Source: Gentiana macrophylla
Lineage: Eukaryota; Streptophyta; Magnoliopsida; Gentianales; Gentianaceae
DNA: 64,000 nt
Assembly: GCA_026214975.1 (NCBI GenBank)
Contig: CM047805.1
Coordinates: 65,263,383 to 65,327,382, forward strand
Direction: 5' to 3'
This document shows positions 8,768 to 20,893 of the stretch, piece after piece. Position 1 is the first letter of the stretch. Each line of letters opens with the position of its first letter. A program made the position numbers and the translations under genes. The notes beneath the pieces are model-generated. The model was not told the DNA's origin, did no database searches, and saw nothing but the letters and a program-made list of their open reading frames with translations.

Positions 8768-10850
8768 ATGGATTCCTTAAATTTCATGTCTAAAGTACTT
8801 GTATTCAATGTTAATAATTTTGATGAATATAAAATAAGGATGTTGTCTCATCTTGCAGCAACTCATGAGGAGATGCTGGATGTAATCAATGATGGCCCAA
8901 TCAAGATCATGACTATGATAGCCACGGGAGCAAATAAAGGAAAGGAAATAGAGAAACCTAAGAAAGATATGACCAAAGATGATAGAAGAAGAGCAAATCT
9001 CGACTTTTTTTTGCAAAAGATATGATCTTGAAAACTCTGGACAGTAACATGTTCATGAGGATCATAGACTGCACAACAACAAAGGAGATGTGGGATAAAT
9101 TAGCACTGATTAATGAAGGATCAAAGGCAGTCAAAGAAAACAAATTGTTTGTTGCAAAACAAAAATTTGAATACTTCAAAATGAAGACTGGAGAATTCAT
9201 TGATCAAATGGATAACATATTTTCAAGCATCATCAGTGAACTGCAACAACTTGGACATACATACCCACAGAAGGAAGTTTGTCTGAAAATTTTGAGAGGT
9301 CTACCTGAAAGATGGAAGATCATCACATCAGTACTCACAAGAACAATAAATATTGCAAATACCGATACTTTGACTCTGATGTCGCAATTAGAGGCTCATG
9401 AATTTGAGTTAAACAGTGATGATAGTGCACCAGTAGAGGCATACAATGCCAATGCACTTGTTGCACCCTAGCAAAGCAAAATGGCTGATACAAGCAGCAC
9501 AGAGACATAGGAGCTAAAAGAATAGATTGCTTTACTGATTAAACGTTTTGACAGGTTTAGCCAAAAGAAACAATTCAAAGGAAGTTCATCATCAAACAAG
9601 AAGTGAAACTCAAGCAAAGACATGAAGAAAAAAGATTTTGAATATAGATGTTTCAATTGCAAGAAGAAAGGTCACTTCAAGTTAGATTGTCCTGAAGAAA
9701 AAGACAAGGATGAGGAAAAGAAGAAGTACAAAACAACAGAAAAGAGAATGAGCAAGAAGGCACTTAATGGTAAAACCAGTAGTGAAAAGAATGAAGAATC
9801 ATCTGATAATGATTCAGATGATGATGAATCTAATAGCTCAGACAATGACAAAGCATATCTATGCCTTATGGCTAAGGAAGATGATGAACATAGGTAATAT
9901 CTAGTTCATACTCATCATTTGCATCCACATCTGACACTGCACAATCTTCTATTTTCCATATAGATTCTGCAAACCTAATTCAAAATCTCATGAGTAAATT
10001 TGAAGAATTCAATTAAATCATGAAAGTCTGGGATGAGAATGTGAGAATCTGAGAGAGAAAAATAAAAGATTAAAGAAATAACTGGATGAAATGAAAGATG
10101 AATCAACTAGTAAGGAAGTACACACAACTTATCAACAACCAGCAGATGATCACTCATCTGATGTTGACAGACCAGGTGAGAAAATCTCCCTTCTAGTTAA
10201 GAGCACCAGTGCACCACTCAATGCACCAGCTTACAAACCCTCAAAAGGTTTGGATCTAGATTTGGTCTTGGCTACAACAGTCAGGATGAGAAAGGAAACA
10301 ATGGACAACACAATTCTGAATTAAGGACCAAAACTGGACCTAAATTGAGAAAAGGACAGACCAAAGTTTGAACTACTCATCCTGCACCGGTGAAGTCAAA
10401 TCCTAGTGTAGTGAAACAGCAGAGTAAATCATCAAACCAGCCAAATAAAGGAAAAGGCTAACTAAAAGTTAAGGGAAGACTTTACCCTTCAGAGGATGAT
10501 TTGAATGTTGCACCCCTAAAATACAAGAAGAAACTATTTCATGCTATGCAACACGTGTTTAGGAAAATCCAACCAAGGAATGTTCCTGGACACAAGAAGC
10601 AATATGAAAATAAGTTTCCTCCTGCATATTGGAGAGTGAAAAGGATGCAAATGCACCAAAAAGTAGAGAATTGTATCAAAATGATTTCAACAAATCTACA
10701 AGAAATTATTCTGTCATGCCTTACATGTATGAAGTTGATGATTTCAACTATCCAAGAAGAAGATCCTTTGGATACACACTTGGAATGAGAGGCATGACTG
10801 CTAACAGGTATGGACCCAAACAGTATTGGGTGCCTAAACATACTTAATTT
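8768..10850 (+). pseudogene. Copia C gag with zinc knuckle, broken
   Basis: The ATG at 8768 begins MDSLNFMSKVLVFNVNNFDE. A frameshift in a T-run (about 9004-9011) separates the first 80 residues from the UBN2 half (9022-9471; TLDSNMFMRIIDCTTTKEMW, KAVKENKLFVAKQKFEYFKM). Four in-frame stops follow between 9469 and 9603. The same frame then encodes the knuckle CFNCKKKGHFKLDC (9649-9690) and an acidic Ser/Asp stretch. The C-terminal region (10091-10850) changes frame several times and ends with the lineage hallmark YGPKQYWVPK (10810-10838), just before the protease. Gag would form the particle and bind RNA. Confidence 0.85.
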
Positions 10851-12262
10851 GTTTTGTAGGAAGTCTGGTACATAGACAGTGGATGTTCAAGACACATGAC
10901 ATGGAACGAAAGATGGTTGACTGACTTTAAAGTTTTTAATGGACCCATATTTACATTTGAAGGCAAAGAAAACCCTGGAAAAATTAAGGGGGAAGGCACA
11001 ATGCTAAAGAATAATTTGAAGATTCAAAATGTGCCTAATGTTAAAGGATTGAATTTCAATCTTCTAAGCATCGGTCAATTATGTGACAAAGGCTACAATG
11101 TGCACTTCAGCAAAGAAGGATACAAAGTCATAATCAAACAAGCACAATTGTACTTGCAGGAAAAAGAGAAGACATCATGTATGTGGTGGATTGGAAGACA
11201 ACAAAAGCAGAAACCAGTCTGCTTGTCAAAAATAAGCAATCAACCAGTTGGATTTTGCATAGAAGACTGCACGATCAAAATTCAAGACCATCAACAAATT
11301 GTCAAACAACAAGCTAGTTGAAGGCCTTCAAGAGATCACATTCAATAAGGAAAGTCTTTGTGATGCATTTCAGAAAAGGAAACAAATTAAAAGATCTTTC
11401 AAGTCAAAACCTTATCAGTCTACAACAAGAATCTTACATCTTTTGCATATGGATCATTTTGGACCAGTCACACCAGTGAGTGTAGGTGGAAATAAGTACA
11501 CTCTAGCGGTGGTGGATGACTTTTCCAAATTCACTTGGACCATATTCATGAACAAGAAAAGAGAGAAACTCAAAAAGCTACCAGATTTGCTGACGAGAAT
11601 ACAAAATGAAAAAGAGTTGAAGTTCATCAAGATAAGACCAGATAGAGGCACAGAGTTCCTAAATTAAGTAATCAAAACCTATTGTGAAGAGAATGGAGTA
11701 CTACATCAATTATCAGCAGTAGGGACTCCACAACAATATGGTGTAGCAGAAAGAAGAAACAGGACGCTCAAAGAAGCTGTGAGAACCATGTTGCAGAGCA
11801 TGTCTACCAAAAGGATTTTGGGTTGAAGCAGCAAATACAGCATGATAGACTCAAAATATATTTATCATCAACAAACATCATGGAAAAACACAATATGAAA
11901 TTTGGAATGGAAGAAAACCTAACATTTCACATTTGCATATGTTTGGATCTAAGTGTTTTGTTTTGAGCATGAATCAACTACACACTTTTGATGAAAATGC
12001 TAAAGAAGCAATCTTCATAGGATACTCAGACACCAGTAAAGCTTTTAGAGTGCTGAACAAAAGAACCTTGGTAATTGAAGAATCAGTTCATGTAGCATTT
12101 GATGAACCAAACACAAATGATGAAAGCCTGCACAACCTTGAAGAAGAAGCTGCACAAGGACAAGTCTATATGAATACAACAGTACCAGCCACAATCTTGG
12201 ATCACACCTTTGGCAATCAAGATGATATACCAGCCAATACAACTCAAGAGGCACCAACATAA
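10851..12262 (+). pseudogene. Copia C protease and integrase, broken
   Basis: The aspartic protease motif is VWYIDSGCSRHMT (Asp codon 10875-10877), preceded by an in-frame TAG at 10856-10858. Integrase follows from 11299; its zinc-binding CDAC is CDAF, losing a ligand. The core shows HMDHFGP, VVDDFSK and DRGTEF, so the D-D-E triad is present, then a stop at 11665-11667. Beyond it, TPQQYGVAERRN and another frame with FGSKCFVLSM and EAIFIGYSDTSKAFRVLNKR (11933-12110) complete the C-terminal half. The protein would process Gag-Pol and insert cDNA. Confidence 0.85.
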
Positions 12263-12292
12263 GATCATAAAGTTGATGTACAAGCAGGGGCT

Positions 12293-13240
12293 GTGGAAGA
12301 ACCAAATCAAGAGCAACTTCAACCTGACTTGAACTGGCTGAGAGATCACCATGAAGAACAAGTCATTGGAGATATGCATACAGGAGTTAGAACCAGAAGA
12401 CAACTGGAAAGCATGCTAACTTGCTTTCTATCACAGGTGGAACCAAAGACAATAGATGATGCAATTCAAGATGCTGATTGGATCACTGCCATGAAAGAAG
12501 AACTCAATGAATTTGAGAGAAATGAGGTCTGGGAACTTGTTGACAGACCAGATATGGCAAACATTATTAGAACAAAATGGGTATTCAGACACAAGATGGA
12601 CGAACAAGGAACTGTTGTCAGAAACAAAGCAAGGCTAGTTGAAAAAGGCTACTCTCAAGCAGAAGGAATAGATTATGATGAAAACTTTGCACCAGTAGCA
12701 AGATTGGAAGCAATCAGACTCTTTCTAGCTTTTGCAGCACATATAGACTTCAAAGTTTATCAAATGGATGTCAAGAGTGCATTTCTGAAATGACTTTTGG
12801 AAGAAGAAGTTTATGTGGAACAGCCTCCTGGTTTCCAACTCAAAGGGAAAGAAGATAAAGTGTACAAGCACAAAAAGGCACTATATGGACTCAAACAGAC
12901 ACCTAGAGCCTGGTATGAGACACTGTCACAATTCTTAATCAACAATGGATTCAACAAAGGGACTATTGACAAGACTCTTTTCAAGGTAGAAGAAGGGACA
13001 AGCACTCTGTTAGTTCAGATCTATGTTGATGACATCATCTTTGGATCGGAAGATGAAAAGCTATGTGAGAAATTTTCACATCTGCTGAAAAGTAAATTTC
13101 AAATGAGTATGATAGGAGAACTCAATTAATTTCCTGGTTTGCAAGTGAAGCAAATGAAAGATGGCATCTTTATCATTCAAGCCAAGTACACAAAAGACTT
13201 GATACACAAGTATGGTATGGATACAAGTGGCACATAAGAC
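12293..13240 (+). pseudogene. Copia C reverse transcriptase, broken
   Basis: The sequence begins with the linker [20 protein letters not shown] and continues with the RVT_2 core: [60 protein letters not shown] lies at 12791-12793, inside the conserved AFLNG block. The same open stretch resumes at 12797 with the [13 protein letters not shown] motif and the catalytic YVDD at 13022-13033. A second stop (TAA) ends it at 13127-13129 within the MKYFLGLQV block. Apart from stops the domain is well kept. Confidence 0.9.
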
Positions 13241-13399
13241 ACACCAATGTGTGCAAGAGTTATTCTTGGGAAAGATGAAACTGGAAAAGATGTTGATCAA
13301 AAGTTATATATAGGGATTATTGGATCGCTACTCTACCGACTGCAAGAAAACCTAATATAGCATTTGCAGTAGGAGTATGTGCAAGATTCCAAGCTCAAC

Positions 13400-13885
13400 C
13401 AAGCTCAACCAAATTCCTCAATCAATGTAGGAATTTGGTATCCAAAAGATGGAGGATTCAAACTAATATCATATTCAGACTCAGACTATGCTGGATGCAA
13501 GATTGATAGAAAAAGCACTTATGGACTTGTCAAATGCTAGGCAGCAGACTTGTATCATTGTTTAGCAAAAAGCAAAACTCTATATCCACATAAACAGCTG
13601 AAACAGAATATATAGCAGCAGGTAGCTGCTGTGCACAAGTGTTATGGACTAAGGGACTATGGAATAGAGGAAAAGACAATTCCAATTATGTGTGACAACA
13701 CCAGTGCAATATCTATTACTGAGAATCCAGTATTACATTCAAGAACAAAGCATATTGATGTGAGACATCACTTTATCAGAGATCATGTGGAAAAAAGAGA
13801 TGTAATCTTGAGATATATATCAATTGAAGATCAATTGGCTGATATTTCAATAAACCACTCAGTCATGAAAGATTTTGTAAACTGA
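13400..13885 (+). pseudogene. Copia C RNase H, broken
   Basis: The region spans the RNase H domain at the end of pol. ISYSDSDYAGCKIDRKST gives the first catalytic region (about 13460-13520). Later come the AEYIAAGSCCAQV block, damaged by stops and shifts, then IPIMCDNTSAISITENPVLH and SRTKHIDVRHHFIRDHVEK. The final ADISINHS stands in for the usual ADIFTKP. RNase H degrades the RNA of RNA:DNA hybrids during cDNA synthesis. A stop codon ends the reading at 13883-13885. Confidence 0.85.
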
Positions 13886-14533
13886 CAACTGAGCTGGGAA
13901 TGATTGAAATCGATTAAGTTATAAAGAGCAGCTAACTGGAGTAATCAGCTAAGTGACTTCACTAGCTGACTGAACCTTTTCCATTTCGGGTGCGCTCACT
14001 TGGCAGGTAAGCCACTGGTACCCAGTGAAGTTAACTTCACTGATTGTTAGGAACAGTTTTATACAGCAGCTTAGTAAATGAGTCACTACACCGGCCTAGT
14101 GACCAGCCAAGTTACTCCACCGGTAAATATCTTGGAGAAAACATCAAAGTGAAGTGTGAAAAAAATCAACTTTATACATGTGGAAAATCAGTTGATTTAT
14201 GGAGAATAATCTTACGGAAGATTACACACGTGGATTTTATATTGTAATCATGGAAGTTATTTTTGGTATCAAGGTATGACGGCAGCGCCTCGATTCCAGG
14301 GATTTTTCATTACATACCTCAATCCACTCCCCTCACTACACTCAAATACCGTGATTTATATACACAAAATCACACAAAATCCTTCTATATTCAATCGCAT
14401 TCACACTACCAAAAATTCTCCTATATAAACAACAATTAGAGACTTTCAAAAATTTCTACACCTTATTTGAAATCTCTAAACTCTATTTCTCTGAAAAATC
14501 GCAGCCTTTACAATCCCAAAATCATCCAAAACA
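13886..14533 (+). other. Noncoding interval between pol and third ORF in C
   Basis: No convincing coding sequence is present. It contains short palindromic words such as GAAGTTAACTTC (14028-14039) and repeated CAGCTAA/AGCTGACTG motifs. It would have to hold any splice acceptor or readthrough context for the downstream ORF. A comparable interval lies before the third ORF in D (37541-38283). Confidence 0.5.
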
Positions 14534-16557
14534 ATGGCATCAACTTCTTTAATCTTTCCAACTGAAAAATACTATGAAAAGTCGATCATCACAGGATCGT
14601 TTTTCCGACCTGAGCATTATCTACCTTTTTGTGGCCATGACTCACAAGCTCAAAGGTTAGTTGATATCTGCATAAATCTGGGATTGATGACATCCCTGAA
14701 TCAACCAATCACAGGTATATGCTATAAAACCCTAATTGCACTCTGGAAAAATGCAAAGGTTGTGCCCAGTATAAAAAAGAGCGACCCAGAGTGTATTATG
14801 AGTACAATGTTGGACGACAACTGGTTATCACTCCAAGTCTCATCAGCAAATGCCTACATCTCTCCAGCAATGGTCCAGTAGATGTCAAGAAAATGCAAAT
14901 CAACATCAATTCATTCTGGACTGAAATAGCCAAGAACCCAACGAAGAGCGGCAAGAAATACAACTTCCCAGATCGGCACTCAAAAACCCCTTTGCCAAAT
15001 TTGCTCCTGTAATCACAAGAAACATTGAAGGGAAGAAGGGTTCCATGGAGAACATGACCGACCTCGGAGTCAAATTGATGGCTATCATCTATCAAGGTCT
15101 CCCATTCAACTGGTCACAGTTCATCTTCAACAGGATGAAGGCTCAAATCCATAAGGAAATTGATCTATGAAGTCGGGCAGTAGGTCAATACAAGCAAAAG
15201 AAAGGTGATTTCTGGGAAAAGAAATCTTATGGGATTCCTTTATAACACTTGTTTGATCAATCAAAAGTGACACCGATCTATGTGCATCCACTGCACAAGG
15301 CCAAGGTGATGTTCACCTATGTTAAGGCCTCTGAGAAACCACAACCATCAATTGCAAGCAAAAGGAAGCTGCCTGAAAGCCGCAGGTCAGGGATTGGGAG
15401 AAGGACCAGATCCCAAACAGCACAGGTTCCACAAGGGAATCCACCTAGTAATGTGGAAAGCCCTATACAGCTAAGTGATGATGGAGAAAATCAAGAAGAA
15501 GAAGTCTATCTAAAATAAGGTGAGAAAGGATATTATCTTACGCCATCAGAATAAGAAGGGGTTGAGGAAGAGAAATAGGAGACTGATGATGAAGAAGAAG
15601 AACAAGAAGAACAAAAAGAAGGTGTTCATCAGGAGGATGATCAAGAGACATTTGAGTTATCTGATGATGACTTAACGCTCCAAGAGGTAATCCTAAGGAG
15701 CACTAGTAAAGTTACACAATAGTAGAGTGAGCCAACATATCAAACTCACTCTGCTGACTCTAAAAACACCCCAGCTTTGATCAAGGGGGAACATCATCTG
15801 CAGCAGTTGAGACTCCAGCACATGGAGAAGGAGGACAGTCCTCACAAGGACTTGGAGATGCAAGTAAGGTTCAACAATCTCTCTCTGATCATGAGATTGA
15901 AGAACAAGCTGACGAAGATAAATAAGAAAAAGAAGAAGATGAAGATGAAGAGAAGAAAGAGGAAGAGGAACCAGCTGAGACTTTTACACCATCAGAAGAG
16001 GATCCAGACAGATCATTCAATCTGGACATCAATCCACTAATTGTGGACATGGAAAGGCAGTATCTGAGCAAGCAAAATCTCAGAACTGCCCTAAGGTGTG
16101 ATGCAACCTCTATGAATCACATGATTAAGGCTCTCATCAGTAATATCAAAGTTCAAGATGAAGTGATGGAGAGGCAAGGCAATTTACTCTGCAATCTACA
16201 GCATCTAATCCCTCACCATGTCCAAACGAATCTGGAATTCCTAGCAGACAAACTTGATGGACACACTGAATGAGCACACTCAACAAATGGTTTGCTTGAT
16301 GGACACACTGAATGAGCACACTGAAACCTTTGGTGGACACACTGAATGAGCACACTCAACAAATTCAACACTTGGATGAGATCATGGATCACTCAGGGAA
16401 GCAACTCAACACCCTTATCCAAGTATCTGAGGCAACCAATCAAATTCTGGAAGAAAGGTATGGTGCTGCAAAAAAGGGGGAAGGTAGCAGCAAGCATGAA
16501 AAGAAGGAAATCCCAACAGACAAAGGCAAGGGCATCAGGTTTGAAGAAAAGAAGTAG
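14534..16557 (+). pseudogene. Third ORF of Copia C (env-position, coiled-coil protein), broken
   Basis: This ORF lies between pol and the 3' LTR. ATG at 14534 follows a leader ending CATCCAAAACA. The N-terminal globular part is spread over two frames (14534-14780 and 14791-15010). A third stretch near 15030-15170 carries GLPFNWSQFIFNRMKAQ. It resembles SFNWQRYLFDQLVAQ in F and KFDWAGFFVQYMKR in D. Then come a basic Arg-rich segment (SRRSGIGRRTRSQ), a long Glu/Asp-rich stretch (about 15480-16000), and a coiled coil with three near-identical DTLNEHTQQ repeats (16257-16370). No signal peptide or membrane segment is visible. Position matches the env-like gene of Sireviruses, but function is unknown. 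Confidence 0.7.
16257..16375 (+). repeat. Three tandem copies of a 36-39 bp coding repeat
   Basis: GGACACACTGAATGAGCACAC occurs three times (about 16259, 16298, 16334). In one frame each copy encodes DTLNEHT, a heptad-like coiled-coil unit. The copies shift frame relative to each other, so replication slippage has disrupted the ORF. Confidence 0.85.
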
Positions 16558-16707
16558 TAGCCCTTTAATAAATCCTTTTGCCTTTGAATGTTTGGAATGA
16601 CCTATCTGATTGCCCTTGATGGATGAATAAAATTTCTGAGTTTTATTCTGTTATTATTATGAAAATTTGCATACTTATGTTCAGGCTTAAGAGAGTTTTG
16701 GCATCAT

Positions 16708-16722
16708 AAAAAAGGGGGAAAA
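16708..16722 (+). promoter_or_regulatory. Polypurine tract of C
   Basis: AAAAAAGGGGGAAAA directly precedes the 3' LTR and matches the AAAAAGGGGGAAAT tract of F. It primes plus-strand DNA synthesis. Confidence 0.85.
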
Positions 16723-18124
16723 TTTTAGGAACATTTTATTATATTTTTATGATGGTCATACTAGTTGTAATAGCAAGCCTGAAATAAGTTAGAAATCTCT
16801 GTATAAGTCTTTACTTAGAGTCTGACATTTTGTATAAGTTAGTCAGACAAGTATTGTACTAGTTGGTAGGATGGCTAAGTAAAACAGAATTACGGCAGAG
16901 TAGAAGCAGCCAAGTACCAGCAGAGAAGCATGAAGACATATGGACTGACTTATAATAAAAGAAGTCTGTGATGACCTTGGATAAGTCTAAATTATATTTC
17001 AAGTGATGAAATTCATTGTTTAAATATGGTGTACACTGATCTCACTCAAATCAAGGATCAGTGAAGTACAAGGACTCTTGTAAAATCAAAGAAAGAAAAC
17101 AAACAGTGAACTGGAAAAGTGAACTATCTGCCGGCTCAGTAAAGAAAAGGCAGTGAAGGAAGAACTAAGCAGCTAAGTCAGCAGGAACACTAAACCGTTC
17201 AAGAAACAGTCATGTAGAGGAATAGCAATACAATTCGAGCTTATTCAGAACGTGAAGAATTAAGGAAGATTCAGAGGATCAAGCATTAAATGCATAATCA
17301 ATCAAGGACGGATTTTATGATAGATGTTTGAATAAAATCCGGATCACTGAAATCAAGGAGATTATAATCAAAGGGGAATCAAGAATTAAATCAAGGATTA
17401 TTCTCCACATTAAATATCAAATGGACGGAATTCAAATCAAGGATTATCAAGGCTATAAATAGAAGGCAATGGCAGACAGGAAAAATAACGATTGAATTAC
17501 ACAAGAACAAGTAGAAACGCTGTCAATTTGAAAAGCCTTCTATCTAAACTTAAAGGACATATCTAGAGATCAACTCAGCAATCAGAGCTAAAATTCCACA
17601 TCAAACACTAAGATTGATCCACAGAATCTGTAAAACGAATTCACACCGGTCAAGCAACTAAATCAAAGCCATCCGAGAAGGAGTTGTGTTTGTGATAGCT
17701 GCTGAAGGATTTGTTCCTAAGGAGCAGTGTTGAAGACTGAGTCACTGAAGTTTTTGAAGCTAGGGAGTGATAGTCTTGGAGATTGTGTAGCTTGTGTAGC
17801 CAAGGACAGTCTAACTATTTTATGAGTGAAACAATAGTGAATTCCTCCAATCATCACATGAGAAGAGTGGATTAAGGGATTACATCACCCTGAACCACTA
17901 TAAACCTTTGTGTCTATTTACTTTCTGCACTTTACTTTATAGCACTTACTTACTGCATAATTCATACTTTTTGTGTGCATATCCTACTTTGAAATAGCAT
18001 TAAAAGAAGGGACTTATCCGCTGTCCAAAAACTTTTATATTGAGAAAAGTTTTTGAAACTCCAGTATAGTCATTCACCCCCCCCCCCAATCTGACTATAC
18101 TTTTACCCTTCTCTGGCACCAACA
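16723..18124 (+). repeat. 3' LTR of C
   Basis: The LTR is about 1,402 bp. It starts TTTTAGGAACATTTT, apparently a mutated TGTTAGGAAC, directly after the PPT. It ends GGCACCAACA at 18124. It matches the 5' LTR over its last ~876 bp and holds TATAAATAG at 17454 and the C-tract at about 18074. Confidence 0.85.
17454..17462 (+). promoter_or_regulatory. TATA box in 3' LTR of C
   Basis: TATAAATAG, same context (AAGGCTATAAATAGA) as in the 5' LTR at 7992. Confidence 0.55.
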
Positions 18125-18499
18125 GTTGTTGCACTTGATGTTTCAAGTTCCGTATGGCTGTTTGCAATGTTGTGATGCCATTACAAAACTCTCGAGCATT
18201 CTCTTAGATTATTTTTTTGAGTTGATCAATCATTTCTCCACGTAAGTCTCTGATTCTTGAGGTGGGGGTGGAAGAGTATCGAGTCGTTGATTAACGTAAC
18301 ATGGGACATTCCCTCACTCATTGCCGTATGATGCGGTGTATGGGTTAAAATGATAAAATGGTTGCATTTCATAAATCGTAACACTGTAGTTGTAACCTTC
18401 GATTGAGTAAGAAAATGAGCGGCAATTGACATATGGGTTCATTATCTGTAATTCAGGTAAAAAAACATGAACACAATCACTGTGTCTAATCACTACCAC
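18125..18499 (-). pseudogene. Gypsy (Athila/Tat-like) gag N-terminus, fragment
   Basis: Read on the minus strand from the ATG at 18499, it begins MNPYVNCRSFSYSIEGYNY, with Tyr/Asn/Pro-rich composition and HFNPYTASYG. A frameshift near 18375 leads to a proline run followed by ESETYVEK. This style of N-terminus is seen in plant Gypsy gag reading frames downstream of an Asp-tRNA-type PBS. The 3' continuation is cut at 18124 by element C. The family call is inference from position and composition. Confidence 0.5.
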
Positions 18500-18618
18500 T
18501 ACCGAAGTAGATGGTGTGACACTTCAACAACAACAAATAAAACAAAATATACATAGAAACAAATAAGAAAAATGACCTACTCCTAAGAACTTAACTAACT
18601 CATAGATATCAACTGGAT

Positions 18619-18637
18619 TCCCCGGAAACGGCGCTAG
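18619..18637 (-). promoter_or_regulatory. Gypsy primer-binding site
   Basis: On the minus strand the sequence reads CTAGCGCCGTTTCCGGGGA, close to TGGCGCCGTTGCCGGGGA used by Athila/Tat-type Gypsy elements. It lies seven bases beyond the LTR end at 18644. Confidence 0.75.
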
Positions 18638-18643
18638 AAATCT

Positions 18644-19500
18644 TGATGGCCGTTTTATAGCATAGACAACTCTTACCGGTAGGGTACCGAGTCGGTTGTA
18701 CTATAAATAGGGAGCCAGGTTGTATCCCACATAGATTCTAGTCAAGTACCAAAGCTAACATGGTTCCTAGTTTAGGCCAACACTACTACTACATTTGTGG
18801 TAATATGTCAGATCACCGCTTCTAACAACTAAACATACACAAAAGAAAAGAGTTCAAACTATGAAAAAAGTGAAAGCCGAGATATGATCCAATCTAATAC
18901 TCACAAACCCTAGCTAAATCTGGAAGTGTTCTTGACCTACCTAAACATTCTAATGTCATTCACAGGGTGTCGTTTCCGAATTCCGAGATAGACACCATAC
19001 AATAATCTACCCTCCTACGTCAGGTTCAATAGTCCGCTGACCGGATTTAGTGACCTAACATGATCTACGCACAATGAACCGCTCAACAAGTTGATACAAA
19101 CCTCACAAATGAAACTGAATCAAAAAAACTCAGTCGGTTTTACAAGGTGATCCTAGAACCCCTGTTCTCGTATCCTCTCGCATAATACATATATAAAGAC
19201 GATACATGAAATACGATTATCGAGACACGAATTCAATAAACATGATTAGCATAGGTTCTAGAACTACTAGTACATCAAGAATCATCAATCAAAACATCGA
19301 AAACACCTCAATCAACAAGCTAGGGTACGATTTCATGGATCTTCACATAACTCAACTATCAGGAAATTATATACTCATTAATCTATGCAAAATACAAGGA
19401 ATTAACATGAATTTGAACAAGCATCAAGATAAAAAAAACAAATCGAGATTACCGAATGATGAAGTTAAAGAATTATCCGCTTGTAAGCCACCAATACTCA
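18644..19500 (-). repeat. Gypsy LTR segment (family X), minus orientation
   Basis: The outer end TGATGGCC (minus: GGCCATCA) and the block around ACCGAGTCGGTTGTACTA match the inverted end of the solo LTR at 29144-30753. No ORF is convincing here. The right limit is approximate: at about 19500 the sequence starts to resemble the end of a different LTR family (Y). Confidence 0.65.
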
Positions 19501-20878
19501 TGAAATACTAGCACGAGTACTAGGTCAATCGTAGTAAAGTAGGTGCGAGTCAAGGTCGATCCCACAGAGACAATGTAACAATAATAATAAATCATAAACC
19601 TAATTAGGAACACAAATAGTGGTCCCTAGACCAACATAAAAGAAAATAATAAAACAGGTAATCCTCCACCTCACCAATCTCCTAACTTGGCGTAACTAGT
19701 CCTTGTGTTTACTTTTCCCTAATAATTCTCCAGATCTAATCAGACTCGTGTTTAATTCAGTTTTAGCTATGGGTGCAGTCTTCTAATCTTATTTACTTCC
19801 ATTGAAAGGACAATAGACCTCTATGTGCAGTTAACCTCTTTCGTTGGTTGTATTAACCCACACGCAATAAGTATTAGAGATTGCTGGTGCAAACCGAGTA
19901 CATCCCTAAGCAGCTATCGTGGATTGACTAGCACGTTCCTAGGGATTGATCAAACTATGTCCATACTAACACTTCACTTTATCATCCTTCATGTTAATTT
20001 ACGATGACATGGAATTAGGTCATCAGGCTAAAAAATGTAAATTAGATATGTCGATCAACGAAGCAGGCGCCGAATCTCCATATTTAGGGTGACCTAAAGA
20101 TGTGGCGCAACTGCGGTCAAGACCGCCATAATTGCCCCAGCGTGGTTCCTACTTCTGGAATGTCATCATTTTGTTCTAACTATCCTGGTGAATTATGGGT
20201 TATTTAAACATGCAGATTAACTACAACACATTAATCTAAACTAATCTACCATGAAGAAAACACGAAGGAACATTCAAAGCTTCATACATTTACCACTGGT
20301 GGATATAGCTTGATCAACTCAAGCTAGTTGATGGATCGGAGTAGAAAACCGAAGAACGAACTAAAAAGAAACTCTCGAACTCTTTATTGCATAGATCAAA
20401 ATAAAAGGAATTGTCTACATCTTTTATTGCACACTAAAAATAGTTCTGACGTAGGCTATATATAGCCTCAGAAACTGACTTAGTTATCCTAACCCTAACC
20501 AACTTAATGTACAACACGGCAGCTCTGTTTTCTTGCTCTCTAAGTTTGCACAGCTGCGGCTAGGGTTTGCACAGCGGAGGCCCAAGTGTCTATTTTCGGG
20601 CCCAGCAGACTCTTCCTGACTTTGGCCCAATCTTCTCTTTTATTCCGGATACACTCCTCTTTAACTCCATAATATGGTACACCTGAAAAGTATAGAAAAC
20701 GAGATGAAATGGTACCAAATCACGGGATAAAATACGTAGATGCAGAATCAATGACCTAGGAACCGTTACAAAGTAAATGATATGTATTTCATGCAATAAT
20801 TAAACCATTCACTCATCATTTGAGCATAATCCGAGGTAGATAATAGTGTAATTATAGTACCAATTATGGTGCGATCGA
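19500..20878 (-). repeat. Gypsy LTR segment (family Y-like), minus orientation
   Basis: It starts with TACTAGCACGAGTACTAGG…GTCAAGGTCGATCCCACAG, closely resembling 54880-54950 and 60670-60735 at the ends of the Y LTRs. It runs to a PPT at 20879. It contains no gene. G+C-rich words (GCGCAACTGCGG, GCACAGCTGCGGC) occur near 20105 and 20550. Confidence 0.65.
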
Positions 20879-20893
20879 CTACCCCCCACTTAG
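20879..20893 (-). promoter_or_regulatory. Gypsy polypurine tract
   Basis: The minus strand reads CTAAGTGGGGGGTAG, and the following TTTTGATCGTCCCGAAC (plus strand, to 20910) is shared with 62440-62472. It lies at the inner border of the LTR. Confidence 0.75.

Larger units (their letters stand above)
7782..18124 (+). mobile_element. Copia retrotransposon C (Sirevirus-like), nearly complete
   Basis: Order: truncated 5' LTR, PBS, gag with zinc knuckle, protease, integrase, RT, RNase H, third ORF, PPT, full 3' LTR. The two LTRs match from 7782/17249 onward. The missing ~525 bp of the 5' LTR indicate a deletion or insertion at its left end, so no TSD can be checked. Many nonsense codons and frameshifts make it non-autonomous now. 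Sirevirus assignment rests on the protease motif YIDSGCSRHMT, an extra ORF after pol, the PBS and the large LTRs. Confidence 0.88.

Noticed and set aside
14044..14247. GTTAGGAACAGTTTTA at 14047 as an LTR start
   Set aside because: It resembles the TTAGGAACATTTT at the 3' LTR start of C but has no PPT before it and no LTR similarity after it.
18691..18701. CTATAAATAG on the plus strand as a promoter
   Set aside because: It lies at the end of a minus-oriented LTR, on the wrong strand for that element's promoter; no gene follows.
19206..19511. 101-codon plus-strand open frame
   Set aside because: It lies inside a minus-oriented Gypsy LTR, is Asn/Ile-rich by base composition, and matches no family known to me.
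20480..20500. Telomere-like CCCTAAC repeats
   Set aside because: Only CCTAACCCTAACC, about two units, is present; too short for an interstitial telomere.
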